Source of the DNA: Dyadobacter sp. UC 10
GTDB lineage: Bacteria; Bacteroidota; Bacteroidia; Cytophagales; Spirosomataceae
Assembly: GCF_008369915.1 (NCBI RefSeq)
Contig: NZ_VSRN01000001.1
Location: 558,001 to 622,000, forward strand
Direction: 5' to 3'
DNA length: 64,000 bases
A model generated the notes under the pieces. That model was given only the letters and a program-made list of their open reading frames with translations, was not told the origin of the DNA and searched no databases. The translations under genes were made by a program, and so were the position numbers. Each line of letters begins with the position of its first letter. Positions within the stretch are counted from its first letter, which is position 1. Shown here piece by piece: positions 34,361-42,376 of the stretch.

Positions 34361-36352
34361 ATGAAGTTCAGCATTTACTTTGCTTTTTTCCTGATTTTAT
34401 GCCTGATACAGACAGTCGCTGGTCAATCCGTGCAACATACTTATCGTTTTTACGAAGATCTGGCTGTTGCAAAACCTGAATGCGGGCCAGGCCTGGAACC
34501 ATGGCAGGCATTGGGCTCCTGCCAGAAGGATACGCAGGGCGGAACTTATGTAGAGGACCGGCTACCCTGCGGTGTGCAGCGAAAAGTTTACCGCAATAGC
34601 ATGAACTGGGGCCTGATGTACCCGAATTCAGAAGGCGCGATCACGACCAATTATACCATTCAGATGTATATCAAGGTAACGGACTGGGGGAATATCTGGG
34701 CGCGGATCATCGATTTTTCAAATGGTACCAGGGATGAGGGTATTTATTTCAAAAGCACACCCGGCTCGACCGATCGTTGCCTCGATTTTTATCCTTCCGG
34801 CATCACTGGCGCTTGTCCTTACTTCAACAAATCCACTTACTACCTGCTGACTTTCACCCGTAACGGGCAAACCGGAATTATGGATGTGTATGTAGATAAC
34901 ACGCTTTTTACTTCATATGACGATTCAGAGGGGAAATACGTAGGCAAGGCCGGGACACCAATTTATATCTTCCGCGACGACGAGCAAAAACCCTGTGAGT
35001 CCGGGATTGCCAACTTTGCCTATTTATCGTTCAGTAACAGGCATTTCTCGCAGAGGGACGTTGACAGTACTTTCAAAGACATTTGCTTTGTTGCCAACAT
35101 CAATGCTTACGCGGATTTTTCCATCTCCCCTAATCCAAGCTGCGGTTTTCCCAGAAATATCACGGTCGAATATACGGGCATTATTCCTGCGCCGGGCACA
35201 GGCTATACCTTCAACTGGGAATGGGATGGTGCCAGGATAATTTCGGGTTCGGGTATGGGACCATATGTGGTGAGCTGGGATACCGGAGGATCCAAGAATG
35301 TCGCGCTGACCGTCGTCAACAATAGTTGCGGAAACCCGCTTTACAACCGAAAACAGGCGGTGATCAGCAGCCTTGACCTGACGAGCACGACTGTTTCGGG
35401 GGATTGTGAAGTAGGGGAAAAAGGTACAATCACATTACGCGGCCTGGAAGGTACGGGACCTTATGCATACTCGATTGATTCAGTTAATTATCAGCAGGAT
35501 TCGGTTTTCGTGGTGCCGATCGGTACTTACCGGTTTTTTGTAAAGGATAAAAACGATTGTACGATAGCGAAGAACATCGTAGTTGAGTTCAACGGAGACA
35601 TTCAGGTGGCTGCGATGGCAGATACGGTCGTTTGCTCCGGCGGGTCCGTCAGCCTCGACGTCACGGGAAACGGGGAGCAATACTCCTGGTCACCGGCATT
35701 CGGGCTGGATGATCCTTCTTCAAAAACACCTGTGGCTTCCCCTGGGCAAACTACGCAATATATTGTTACAGCTAAAAAAGGAACGTGCACCAAATCTGAC
35801 ACTGTTATTGTGGAGGTCGCCCCCAAAGTCCAGGTCAATGTAACTCCTGATGCAGTCATTGAGTATAATGTCCCTTACCAGCTTTCAGTTTCGTCACCAC
35901 AGGTAATGGATTTAAAAGGCGCAATTTTCAGTTGGTCGCCGCCCGAGGGACTCGACAATCCTGCAAGTCAGAGTCCGAAGGTGGTTCTGCGGGAGGATAA
36001 ATCTTACAGCGTAGAGCTCACCGGTCCAAATGGCTGCAAAGGAAGCGGAATTGTAAACCTGACAGTAAAAAAAACGGAGAATATCACAATCCCGGGCGTG
36101 TTCACACCCAATGGCGACGGAAAAAATGAGGTACTGATGCCTGTTCTTACCGAGATCGCTTCAATACGGTATTTTAAGATCTTTAACCGATGGGGCGAGG
36201 TAGTGTATTATACTGATCAGATCAACAACGGCTGGGACGGCCGTTACAAAGGCGGTAACCCCATGACTGGGACTTATGTTTGGGAAATTGAGGGAACTTC
36301 GGTCAAAGGCAAGGTGGTCAGAAGGAAAGGGTCAGTTCTTCTGGTTAAATAA
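34361..36352 (+). CDS. T9SS type B (gliding-motility C-terminal) cell-surface protein with LamG-like and PKD domains
   Basis: The ATG at 34361 is preferred over a GTG at 34352 because the signal peptide starts there (KFSIYFAFFLILCLIQTVAGQ). The 663-residue product has a concanavalin/LamG-like domain at about residues 60-250 (NYTIQMYIKVTDWGNIWARI). PKD or SprB-like beta domains follow (about 260-560). The C-terminal gliding-motility sorting domain has GVFTPNGDGKNEV, YFKIFNRWGEVVY and WDGRYKGG...GTYVWEIEG. That domain directs export by the type IX system and surface attachment. The role may be adhesion; it has no operon partner. Confidence 0.88.
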   Translation: MKFSIYFAFFLILCLIQTVAGQSVQHTYRFYEDLAVAKPECGPGLEPWQALGSCQKDTQGGTYVEDRLPCGVQRKVYRNSMNWGLMYPNSEGAITTNYTIQMYIKVTDWGNIWARIIDFSNGTRDEGIYFKSTPGSTDRCLDFYPSGITGACPYFNKSTYYLLTFTRNGQTGIMDVYVDNTLFTSYDDSEGKYVGKAGTPIYIFRDDEQKPCESGIANFAYLSFSNRHFSQRDVDSTFKDICFVANINAYADFSISPNPSCGFPRNITVEYTGIIPAPGTGYTFNWEWDGARIISGSGMGPYVVSWDTGGSKNVALTVVNNSCGNPLYNRKQAVISSLDLTSTTVSGDCEVGEKGTITLRGLEGTGPYAYSIDSVNYQQDSVFVVPIGTYRFFVKDKNDCTIAKNIVVEFNGDIQVAAMADTVVCSGGSVSLDVTGNGEQYSWSPAFGLDDPSSKTPVASPGQTTQYIVTAKKGTCTKSDTVIVEVAPKVQVNVTPDAVIEYNVPYQLSVSSPQVMDLKGAIFSWSPPEGLDNPASQSPKVVLREDKSYSVELTGPNGCKGSGIVNLTVKKTENITIPGVFTPNGDGKNEVLMPVLTEIASIRYFKIFNRWGEVVYYTDQINNGWDGRYKGGNPMTGTYVWEIEGTSVKGKVVRRKGSVLLVK

Positions 36353-36354
36353 AA

Positions 36355-36376
36355 ACGCCCTTCATGGGAAGGGCGT
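36355..36376. terminator. Terminator hairpin between convergent T9SS and desaturase genes
   Basis: A 9-bp stem ACGCCCTTC / GAAGGGCGT (36355-36363 with 36368-36376) has a 4-base loop. The five As on its left give a U run for the minus-strand desaturase transcript; the plus side has only a weak T run. It lies 2 bases after the stop of the plus-strand gene. Confidence 0.75.
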
Positions 36377-36394
36377 TGTCTGTGAAACTATTTC

Positions 36395-37381
36395 TTAACT
36401 GATCCAGCTAAATTCGTATTGCAACTCAGGAATGCGGGTTCGGTCTGCGATTCTCCTCAGTCTGCCCGGCAGGGCCATTAAATAGTCCCGAGCCTTTTCC
36501 GCTTTTTCGTTTATTCCCTTCACCGAGCCGATCTCCCATTCAATCAGCAGGCTTTCCAGAATTTCGATATAGTCCATGGTTGTATACACACCCAGGCGTT
36601 GTGCGGCATCTGAGAAATGTGCGAAGGTATCGCCCATTTTAACCCCCGTTTCGCGCATGAAATGGGCTGGCATGACGATCTTCTTCTTCATCATATCGTC
36701 CAGCGCCAAAACCAGCTCAGAAGGATCGATTTCGAGAATCCGGGTAACAAATGTTTTATAAGCTTTTGCATGTCGCATCTCATCGGAAGCGATTACTCCG
36801 CATATTTTGGATAAATGCGGGTTACCGAATTTTTTAGCCAATGTGGCGGTACGACGATGCGAAACGTTTGTCGCAAGCTCCTGAAAAGAAGTATATATAA
36901 AATTGCGATAAGGGTCACGGTCAGTGCCGATATCAAATCCGTCGGCGATCAGGTATTGCGTAGACACCTCCATTGCGCGCATATTGACGCGGCCAGAGAG
37001 GTACAGATATTTGTTAAGCAAGTCCCCGTGGCGATTTTCTTCTGCCGTCCACGCTCTCACCCACCTTACCCAGCCCGACTCCGGTTCGTCGACCTGATTG
37101 ATACCGATCACATCCACCAGCCAGGACTCGTAAGTTGGCAGTGCCTCTTCGGTAATGGTATCACCGATCAGAACAGCCATGTAATCGTACGGTAAATCGC
37201 GGCAGCTTTCCTGTAAAAGCTTCACCTCACGAACGAAATCCTCATTCCTGGAATCCGGCAAAAAATCAGAAGGCTGCCAATTCTCGTCAATTGGTTTTAA
37301 GTATTCTGCTATCAGTCCATCCAGGTCTTTTCCTATATGTTTCATGACTTCTAGCCTCTCTGCTGAAAGTGCGGTGTCCAT
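36395..37381 (-). CDS. Acyl-ACP desaturase (stearoyl-ACP desaturase type)
   Basis: The start at 37381 (MDTALSAERLEVMKHIG) is chosen because an earlier start adds 16 residues not seen in the family. The 328-residue soluble diiron enzyme has the two carboxylate/His motifs EENRHGDLLNKYL and DEMRHAKAYKTF that bind the diiron centre, plus the early DLPYDYMAVLIGDTITEEALPTYE. It introduces a double bond into acyl-ACP chains for membrane lipids, using ferredoxin and O2. It is divergent from a PlsC acyltransferase gene, which uses fatty acyl groups for phospholipid synthesis. Confidence 0.92.
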   Translation of the reverse strand: MDTALSAERLEVMKHIGKDLDGLIAEYLKPIDENWQPSDFLPDSRNEDFVREVKLLQESCRDLPYDYMAVLIGDTITEEALPTYESWLVDVIGINQVDEPESGWVRWVRAWTAEENRHGDLLNKYLYLSGRVNMRAMEVSTQYLIADGFDIGTDRDPYRNFIYTSFQELATNVSHRRTATLAKKFGNPHLSKICGVIASDEMRHAKAYKTFVTRILEIDPSELVLALDDMMKKKIVMPAHFMRETGVKMGDTFAHFSDAAQRLGVYTTMDYIEILESLLIEWEIGSVKGINEKAEKARDYLMALPGRLRRIADRTRIPELQYEFSWIS

Positions 37382-37524
37382 CGTCAATTCGTTTAAAACG
37401 CTCAATATATATTTTACAAATAACGTCAATAATCTGTAAGTTTTACATGATAAAGGTCATTTCGAATTCCAGATTTTGAGATAAAACAAAACAGTTTTAG
37501 ACTATTTTTGCAGAAAAAATACGA

Positions 37525-38277
37525 ATGAAAAAAATCATTGATTACCTGTTAAGTGTCATCTATCTTATTCATTTCGGATTAACGCTGCTGGTATTTCACG
37601 TCATTCAGGTCGTCGCTTTCAACCTTTTCGGGAAGAGGGCCCACAAAGTAGTGGTCGACTACATGAATTTTTCACTGACTTACGGCCTCTATTTCACCGG
37701 CGCCCGCATCACATTGCGCAGCCTCACCATATTGCCAGAAAACCGCCCGATCATATTTGTAGCCAATCATCAAAGCAGCTTCGACATTGCAGCTGTGTAT
37801 TGGTTCCTGAGAAAATACCACCCTAGGTTCGTCTCCAAGATAGAACTTGCAAAAGGTGTTCCAGGCATTTCCTATAATCTACGAAAAAGCGGCGCGGCGC
37901 TGATCAACCGCAAAGACGGAAAACAGGCTATTACCGAGATCGCCCGCCTGGGCAAGCTGATCCAGGATGAAAAATCTTCTGTGATTATTTTTCCCGAAGG
38001 TACCCGCACTGCCACCGGCATCATGCGGCCTTTTGTGACCGGCGGTGTAGCCACCTTGTTGAAACGTGCTCCCGATGCGCTGATCGTGCCGATAGCGATC
38101 GATGGAACCGGCGCATTTAATCCGAAAGGAATATTTCCGCTCAAATCATTTTCCAAACTTAGCTGGACAGTGCTCCCCGGCATTGAGCCCGCCGGAAAAA
38201 AGGTCGAGGAAATTCTCGCCGAGGCGCAGGAAGAAATCAGAAAAAATATCCGCATTACCTCAACTCAATCAATCTGA
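37525..38277 (+). CDS. plsC: 1-acyl-glycerol-3-phosphate acyltransferase (PlsC-like)
   Basis: The 250-residue membrane-associated enzyme has the acyltransferase motif I NHQSSFD (His82 and Asp87), motif III FPEGTR near residue 158, and motif IV IVPIAIDGTGAF. An N-terminal hydrophobic anchor (VIYLIHFGLTLLVFHVIQVV) is present. It makes phosphatidic acid from lysophosphatidic acid. It is divergent from the acyl-ACP desaturase gene. Several PlsC paralogues are usual in this phylum, so the exact acceptor is not certain. Confidence 0.92.
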   Translation: MKKIIDYLLSVIYLIHFGLTLLVFHVIQVVAFNLFGKRAHKVVVDYMNFSLTYGLYFTGARITLRSLTILPENRPIIFVANHQSSFDIAAVYWFLRKYHPRFVSKIELAKGVPGISYNLRKSGAALINRKDGKQAITEIARLGKLIQDEKSSVIIFPEGTRTATGIMRPFVTGGVATLLKRAPDALIVPIAIDGTGAFNPKGIFPLKSFSKLSWTVLPGIEPAGKKVEEILAEAQEEIRKNIRITSTQSI

Positions 38278-38427
38278 GCTGGTTTTCAATCCATTAGCAA
38301 GCTAACAAGAGGGGTAAACAAATTTGCTTTTTAAGCAGTTTACTTGCCTTAACAATTGTTAACAATGACCTTTTAAACCTGTCTGGTCCGGGGCTCTCTA
38401 ACCCACGAACTTTAACATTTATTGGTC
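38278..38427. other. Intergenic gap after plsC with two small palindromes
   Basis: The gap holds a hairpin-like GTAAAC / GTTTAC pair (38314-38343) with an inner TGCTT/AAGCA stem, and the 14-base palindrome TTAACAATTGTTAA (38349-38362). The latter could be a regulatory site for the downstream small exported protein; no family link is claimed. Confidence 0.5.
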
Positions 38428-38820
38428 ATGAAAAAGATACTTTTTGCCGTCGCAGTACTTGCTCTTGGATTCACATCCGCCTCTGCCCAATATGGTCCGC
38501 GCTACGACAGCCGCGATCGTTACGATCATAGTGACAGAAGCAGGCACGGAAACGATATTAATTATATGCAGCGCCAGGCGCGGCAGCAAATAGCCCAGGG
38601 GGTACAGCGGGGCACCCTGAATTCCCGTGAAGCAAATGCATTAATGAGCCAATACGAGCGCATTGAAGCCAGGGAGCGCAAATACAGTCACCGCGGAAGA
38701 TTATCGCCCCGTGAAGCAAGAATCATCCGACAGGACCTGGAAAGGCTAATGGCCGATACGCAAAGGCTGAGCAGCCGGAGAGGCGATGGCTGGGCACGCG
38801 AGCGCAGACACAGATATTGA
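38428..38820 (+). CDS. Small exported Arg/Asp-rich protein, unknown function
   Basis: The ATG at 38428 (KKILFAVAVLALGFTSASAQ) is preferred over the TTG at 38422. The 130-residue product has a clear signal peptide and a mature part rich in Arg, Asp and Tyr (SRDRYDHSDRSRHGND). Helical segments follow, with two NSREAN/SPREAR-type repeats: GTLNSREANALMSQYERIEA and GRLSPREARIIRQDLERLMA. These look like a duplicated helical hairpin. Periplasmic location is likely; no function is known. A strong terminator follows. Confidence 0.8.
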   Translation: MKKILFAVAVLALGFTSASAQYGPRYDSRDRYDHSDRSRHGNDINYMQRQARQQIAQGVQRGTLNSREANALMSQYERIEARERKYSHRGRLSPREARIIRQDLERLMADTQRLSSRRGDGWARERRHRY

Positions 38821-38854
38821 GTTTTTTATGGCAGTTGAAGGTTTAGGGTAATGC

Positions 38855-38889
38855 AAAAAGCGCCGGATCGTTGATCCGGCGCTTTTTTT
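38855..38889. terminator. Bidirectional terminator between the exported protein and GNAT genes
   Basis: A 15-bp perfect stem AAAAAGCGCCGGATC / GATCCGGCGCTTTTT (38855-38869 with 38873-38887) has a 3-base loop. It has A and T runs on both sides, so it can stop transcripts from both directions. It partly overlaps the end of the GNAT gene. Confidence 0.9.
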
Positions 38890-39340
38890 ATTCTTCGTTT
38901 CTGAAATAACGCACCAGTTTTATGTGCGATTTCTCGAAACCTTCATGCTGGTAAAACTGGTGCGCCTGTTCGCGCGTGCTGCGGGAAGTTACCTCCATTT
39001 GAACCGCCCCGGCCTTTTTGGCGAAATCAATAGCACGAGAGATAAGTGCCTTCCCAATTTTCAGAGAGCGGAATTCCGGCTCCACGTACATTTCCTGAAT
39101 TTCGGAAACCAGCGCGGCATGGTGAAGAAGAGACTGAATATGACAACTCACAATACCTACTGCGACATTTTCATAAAATGCCAGAAAATAGCGGATATTG
39201 TTGTTTTTTAGATTCCTTTCGAACGCAACATCGAAGCCTTGCCTGTCCAAAATCATGTCTTCCAGTCCGCATATCATTTTGTAGGCAATCTCCCGGTCTT
39301 CGGCAGTTGCCGCCCGGATCTGGAGATGGTTCTGATTCAT
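38888..39340 (-). CDS. GNAT-family N-acetyltransferase
   Basis: The 150-residue protein has the GNAT fold. Strands around FLAFYENVAVGIVSCHIQ and EIQEMYVEPEFRSLKIGKALISRAIDFAKKAG contain motif A, with the acetyl-CoA-binding RSLKIGKAL variant of the R/Q-x-x-G-x-A/G consensus. Motif B follows at VEVTSRSTREQAHQFYQHEGFEKSH. The substrate is unknown; relatives acetylate amines, antibiotics or protein N-termini. It is transcribed alone, flanked by a terminator. Confidence 0.85.
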   Translation of the reverse strand: MNQNHLQIRAATAEDREIAYKMICGLEDMILDRQGFDVAFERNLKNNNIRYFLAFYENVAVGIVSCHIQSLLHHAALVSEIQEMYVEPEFRSLKIGKALISRAIDFAKKAGAVQMEVTSRSTREQAHQFYQHEGFEKSHIKLVRYFRNEE

Positions 39341-39386
39341 TTGCTATTCTTCAGTTGAGTATATATTATCAACAGCAAAAATAAGC

Positions 39387-39758
39387 TTATTTCTCAGGCC
39401 AGAGTATGATCCGCTTTCCTTTATCTCCCCAAATGTTTTCCTGAAATTCTTTTAACTCCTCCTGGCTATAATTCTCCCAGTCGAGGCGGCTTCCGTCGCA
39501 ATGATAAGCGACACACCCAATGCAGGACATATGTAACAAGCTGTAATTGATCACTTGCTCCCCGCCGATTTCAACCAGTGTGATCGTCAGCATGTCTTCC
39601 TGTTTATCTGCTTTGGCTTTATCCATCAATTCGCGCAGCCAGGGGAGGTTACGTATTGGGTCTTTCACGCCGCACGCGGTCAGTTTGGAAGCGGGATTCT
39701 CGTCTTTGCACGAGAGCGAGATCAGCAGGGTTATCAGAAAGGGTAGTGTTTTCTTCAT
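39387..39758 (-). CDS. Hypothetical lipoprotein
   Basis: The ATG at 39758 (MKKTLPFLITLLISLSCKDE) starts a convincing lipoprotein signal with lipidated Cys17; an upstream start would add 60 residues with no signal. The 123-residue product has a CIGCVAYHCDG stretch with a CxxC pair near residue 90 and ends RIILWPEK. No known domain was recognised. It is encoded just before the divergent DUF748 gene. Confidence 0.78.
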   Translation of the reverse strand: MKKTLPFLITLLISLSCKDENPASKLTACGVKDPIRNLPWLRELMDKAKADKQEDMLTITLVEIGGEQVINYSLLHMSCIGCVAYHCDGSRLDWENYSQEELKEFQENIWGDKGKRIILWPEK

Positions 39759-39936
39759 GGCAGACAGGTAGGAAGTTGAGTTTGAAGGTAGACAATGTCC
39801 GAGGAAACAAAGTTGTAAGACTGGAAATTTATTCCTCCGGTATCGCTGCGTTGACACCATGTAATCTGCAATTTCAAAGCGCTTTGGTACGATTGTTTCA
39901 ATCCCGGCTCCATTAAACGGCACACGATCAAAGAAC

Positions 39937-41184
39937 ATGGCAGCTCAACCGGAAAAACGCAAAGTTTCTAAAAAGAAACGCTTTACAATGATCCTCATCG
40001 GTATCGTTGCTTTCATCGTGATTATCCGACTCATCCTGCCTTACGTAGTACTGCATTTTGCAAATAAAAGTCTGGCAAACATGAAGGGTTATTACGGGCA
40101 CGTGGACGATGTCGATCTGGCCATCATACGAGGCGCTTACAGAATTGACAGTGTTTATTTGAATAAAGCCGATACGGTCACCGGCAAGCAAACGCCGTTT
40201 TTTGCCGCATCGGCAATTGACCTGTCTCTGGAATGGAAGGCATTATTTAAGGGTGAGATCGTAGGCCAGTTGTTTTTCCAGCAGCCCTATCTTCGGTTTA
40301 CCAAAGACAAGGTAGAACCGAAAGAGATAGTGAAAGATTCGGCCGATTTCAGGAAAGTGCTCGATCAGTTTATGCCGCTCAATATCAATACCTGCGAGAT
40401 CAACAATGGCATTGTGGAATATAAGGACTTCACCAGCACCCCGAATGTGGATATCTCCATGACGAACTTGCATCTGATAGCACGAAATCTGCGGAACAGC
40501 TATGATTCTACGGCCCTGCTCCCGGCCAGCGTCAATGCTACCGCTGATATTTACGAAGGAACGCTTCGTGCAGATGCTAAACTAAACCCTCTTGCCAGCG
40601 CTCCGACCTTTGATGTGAGCGCGGAACTTAAAAATACAAACCTGGTCAAAATGAATGATTTTTTCCAGGCATATGCCAAAATCGATGTCAACGACGGGCG
40701 GTTTGGTTTATATACGGAGGTGGCCGCAAAGGATAATGCCTTCACGGGATACATAAAGCCTTTAATCCAAAACCTGGATATCCTGGGAAAGGAGGACAGA
40801 AAGGATAATATTTTCCAGAAACTATGGGAAGCAGTTGCAGGAGGTGTCGGCGAGGTTTTCGAGAATCAACGTAAGGATCAGGTAGCTACGAAAATTCCAT
40901 TCAAAGGTAGGTTAGACAACCCTAAAATGAACGTCTGGCTTGCGATTACGAATGTTCTGCAGAATGCTTTCATCAGCGCACTGCAGCCTTCCATCGATAA
41001 CGAGATCAGTATTGGCTCTGTGGAAGCTCCTAATGAAGAGAAAGAGACTCTTTTACAGAAAGTTTTCGGTAAAGACGATCAGAACGAAAAGAATCGTAAA
41101 GCCGAAAAAAAAGAGCAGAAAAAGAGTGAGAAACAGGAACGTAAAGAGGAAAGGAAAAACAAAAGAGATCAGAAAAAAGAATAG
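39937..41184 (+). CDS. DUF748 / AsmA-like envelope protein
   Basis: The 415-residue protein has an N-terminal membrane anchor (MILIGIVAFIVIIRLILPYVV, residues about 18-38) after a basic tail. A long periplasmic part has the DUF748 pattern (YRIDSVYLNKAD, LSLEWKALFKGEIVG, LHLIARNLRNS). The C-terminal 60 residues are an unusual Lys/Glu/Arg-rich charged tail (KNRKAEKKEQKKSEKQERK). AsmA/DUF748 proteins belong to the bridge-like lipid-transfer superfamily; a role in envelope lipid transport is inferred. Confidence 0.82.
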   Translation: MAAQPEKRKVSKKKRFTMILIGIVAFIVIIRLILPYVVLHFANKSLANMKGYYGHVDDVDLAIIRGAYRIDSVYLNKADTVTGKQTPFFAASAIDLSLEWKALFKGEIVGQLFFQQPYLRFTKDKVEPKEIVKDSADFRKVLDQFMPLNINTCEINNGIVEYKDFTSTPNVDISMTNLHLIARNLRNSYDSTALLPASVNATADIYEGTLRADAKLNPLASAPTFDVSAELKNTNLVKMNDFFQAYAKIDVNDGRFGLYTEVAAKDNAFTGYIKPLIQNLDILGKEDRKDNIFQKLWEAVAGGVGEVFENQRKDQVATKIPFKGRLDNPKMNVWLAITNVLQNAFISALQPSIDNEISIGSVEAPNEEKETLLQKVFGKDDQNEKNRKAEKKEQKKSEKQERKEERKNKRDQKKE

Positions 41185-41264
41185 CCGGGCCTTTGAGCGT
41201 GGCTATTTCCACCAACGAATGAAACCTCAGTTTGACAATCTGTTCTGGCCCCTATTCGCCTTAT

Positions 41265-42263
41265 CTATTTTCTGACATCCTTGGGCAAATAGCCGAACTT
41301 TTTCTTAAAAGCCGCAGTGAAATGCTGCGGGTTTTTATAGCCTGATAGCGCAGATATATCAGCTATGGTGCCACCATACTGGGTTTCTGCGAGCATTTTA
41401 TGAGCCTCGTCAAGACGGGAATTTGTGATATAGCCAAAAATCGTCGTGCCGTAAAGCTGCCGGAAACCTTCCTGCAATTTGGTACGATTGATCCCTGCCA
41501 CGCGCGACAACTCGTCTATTGAAAAGGGGGCATACATATTCCTCAGCAGCAACGCTTTAACTTCGTGAAGCTTTTCAATATCCGACTTTTTCAACGGTTT
41601 CTTTTTGACGTCCGAGGCATTAATCTGGCTGATCTGCATGGTCAGAAGCTCAATTACCTTTGCTTCAATAAACAGTCTTTTGAGGGCGCCTTCAAACTGA
41701 CAATCCCTGATCTGAGTTAATATCTGCTTCATCGCAGGCGTAACCGGAAAACTTCTGCCGCCCATAATGGAGGGTAGCTTTTTTTCAACATTGCGTCCAA
41801 ATTCATGTAGCACTTCCAGGTCATCGTTAAAAATCCGCCTCAAAAAATCCAGTGAAAGTTCAATTTCCACACTTTGCGAAAGCGGCTTTCTGAGATAATT
41901 CAGCTTACCTTTTAAAGAAGGGTAAAAAAGCAGGCAATGCGAGCCGCTGAAAATCACGGCATCAGCTTCAAATTGAGCATCCGGCAGGTAAATGCAACCC
42001 GTCGACGACAATTCAAAGTGCATTTGCAAATAGGGAAAATCGCTTTCCAGAATATGCACCATGTCCCTTTCCAGAGACCCTTCAATCATTGAAACGATCA
42101 TTCCGGGACAATATATACGATGAACTTTTGAGTTTATTCCCTCATAATGCATCTCCTCCCTGACTTCCCTGATCTGCGACCGGTCGCCAACCTGATACCC
42201 CTCCGCAAATTCCCGCACGTGGTTAAGCTCTGCAAAATCTTCGGATTTAAACACGATTTTCAT
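41265..42263 (-). CDS. AraC-family regulator (PchR-like)
   Basis: The 332-residue protein has an N-terminal sensing domain and a C-terminal AraC domain (FSIDELSRVAGINRTKLQEGFRQLYGTTIFGYITNSRLDEAHKML, then GYKNPQHFTAAFKKKFGYLPKDVRK). It resembles PchR, the AraC regulator of siderophore-receptor genes, and is divergent from a TonB receptor gene with a 113-bp gap. It probably activates that receptor when ferric siderophore is present. This fits the siderophore module that follows. Confidence 0.88.
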   Translation of the reverse strand: MKIVFKSEDFAELNHVREFAEGYQVGDRSQIREVREEMHYEGINSKVHRIYCPGMIVSMIEGSLERDMVHILESDFPYLQMHFELSSTGCIYLPDAQFEADAVIFSGSHCLLFYPSLKGKLNYLRKPLSQSVEIELSLDFLRRIFNDDLEVLHEFGRNVEKKLPSIMGGRSFPVTPAMKQILTQIRDCQFEGALKRLFIEAKVIELLTMQISQINASDVKKKPLKKSDIEKLHEVKALLLRNMYAPFSIDELSRVAGINRTKLQEGFRQLYGTTIFGYITNSRLDEAHKMLAETQYGGTIADISALSGYKNPQHFTAAFKKKFGYLPKDVRK

Positions 42264-42376
42264 TCGAGTCCTGTTTTTGGCGTCATTAAAACTGCTTTTC
42301 GCGTTAACTCAGCCGTAAGGATACCCTTACTTTTGCAGTTATTTTTAAACAGTCTTAATAACAAATCTATACAGAA

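Noticed and set aside
36861-36870. GAAACGTTTG, near match to the LacI operator
   Set aside because: It is one base off and lies inside the acyl-ACP desaturase gene, with no promoter context.
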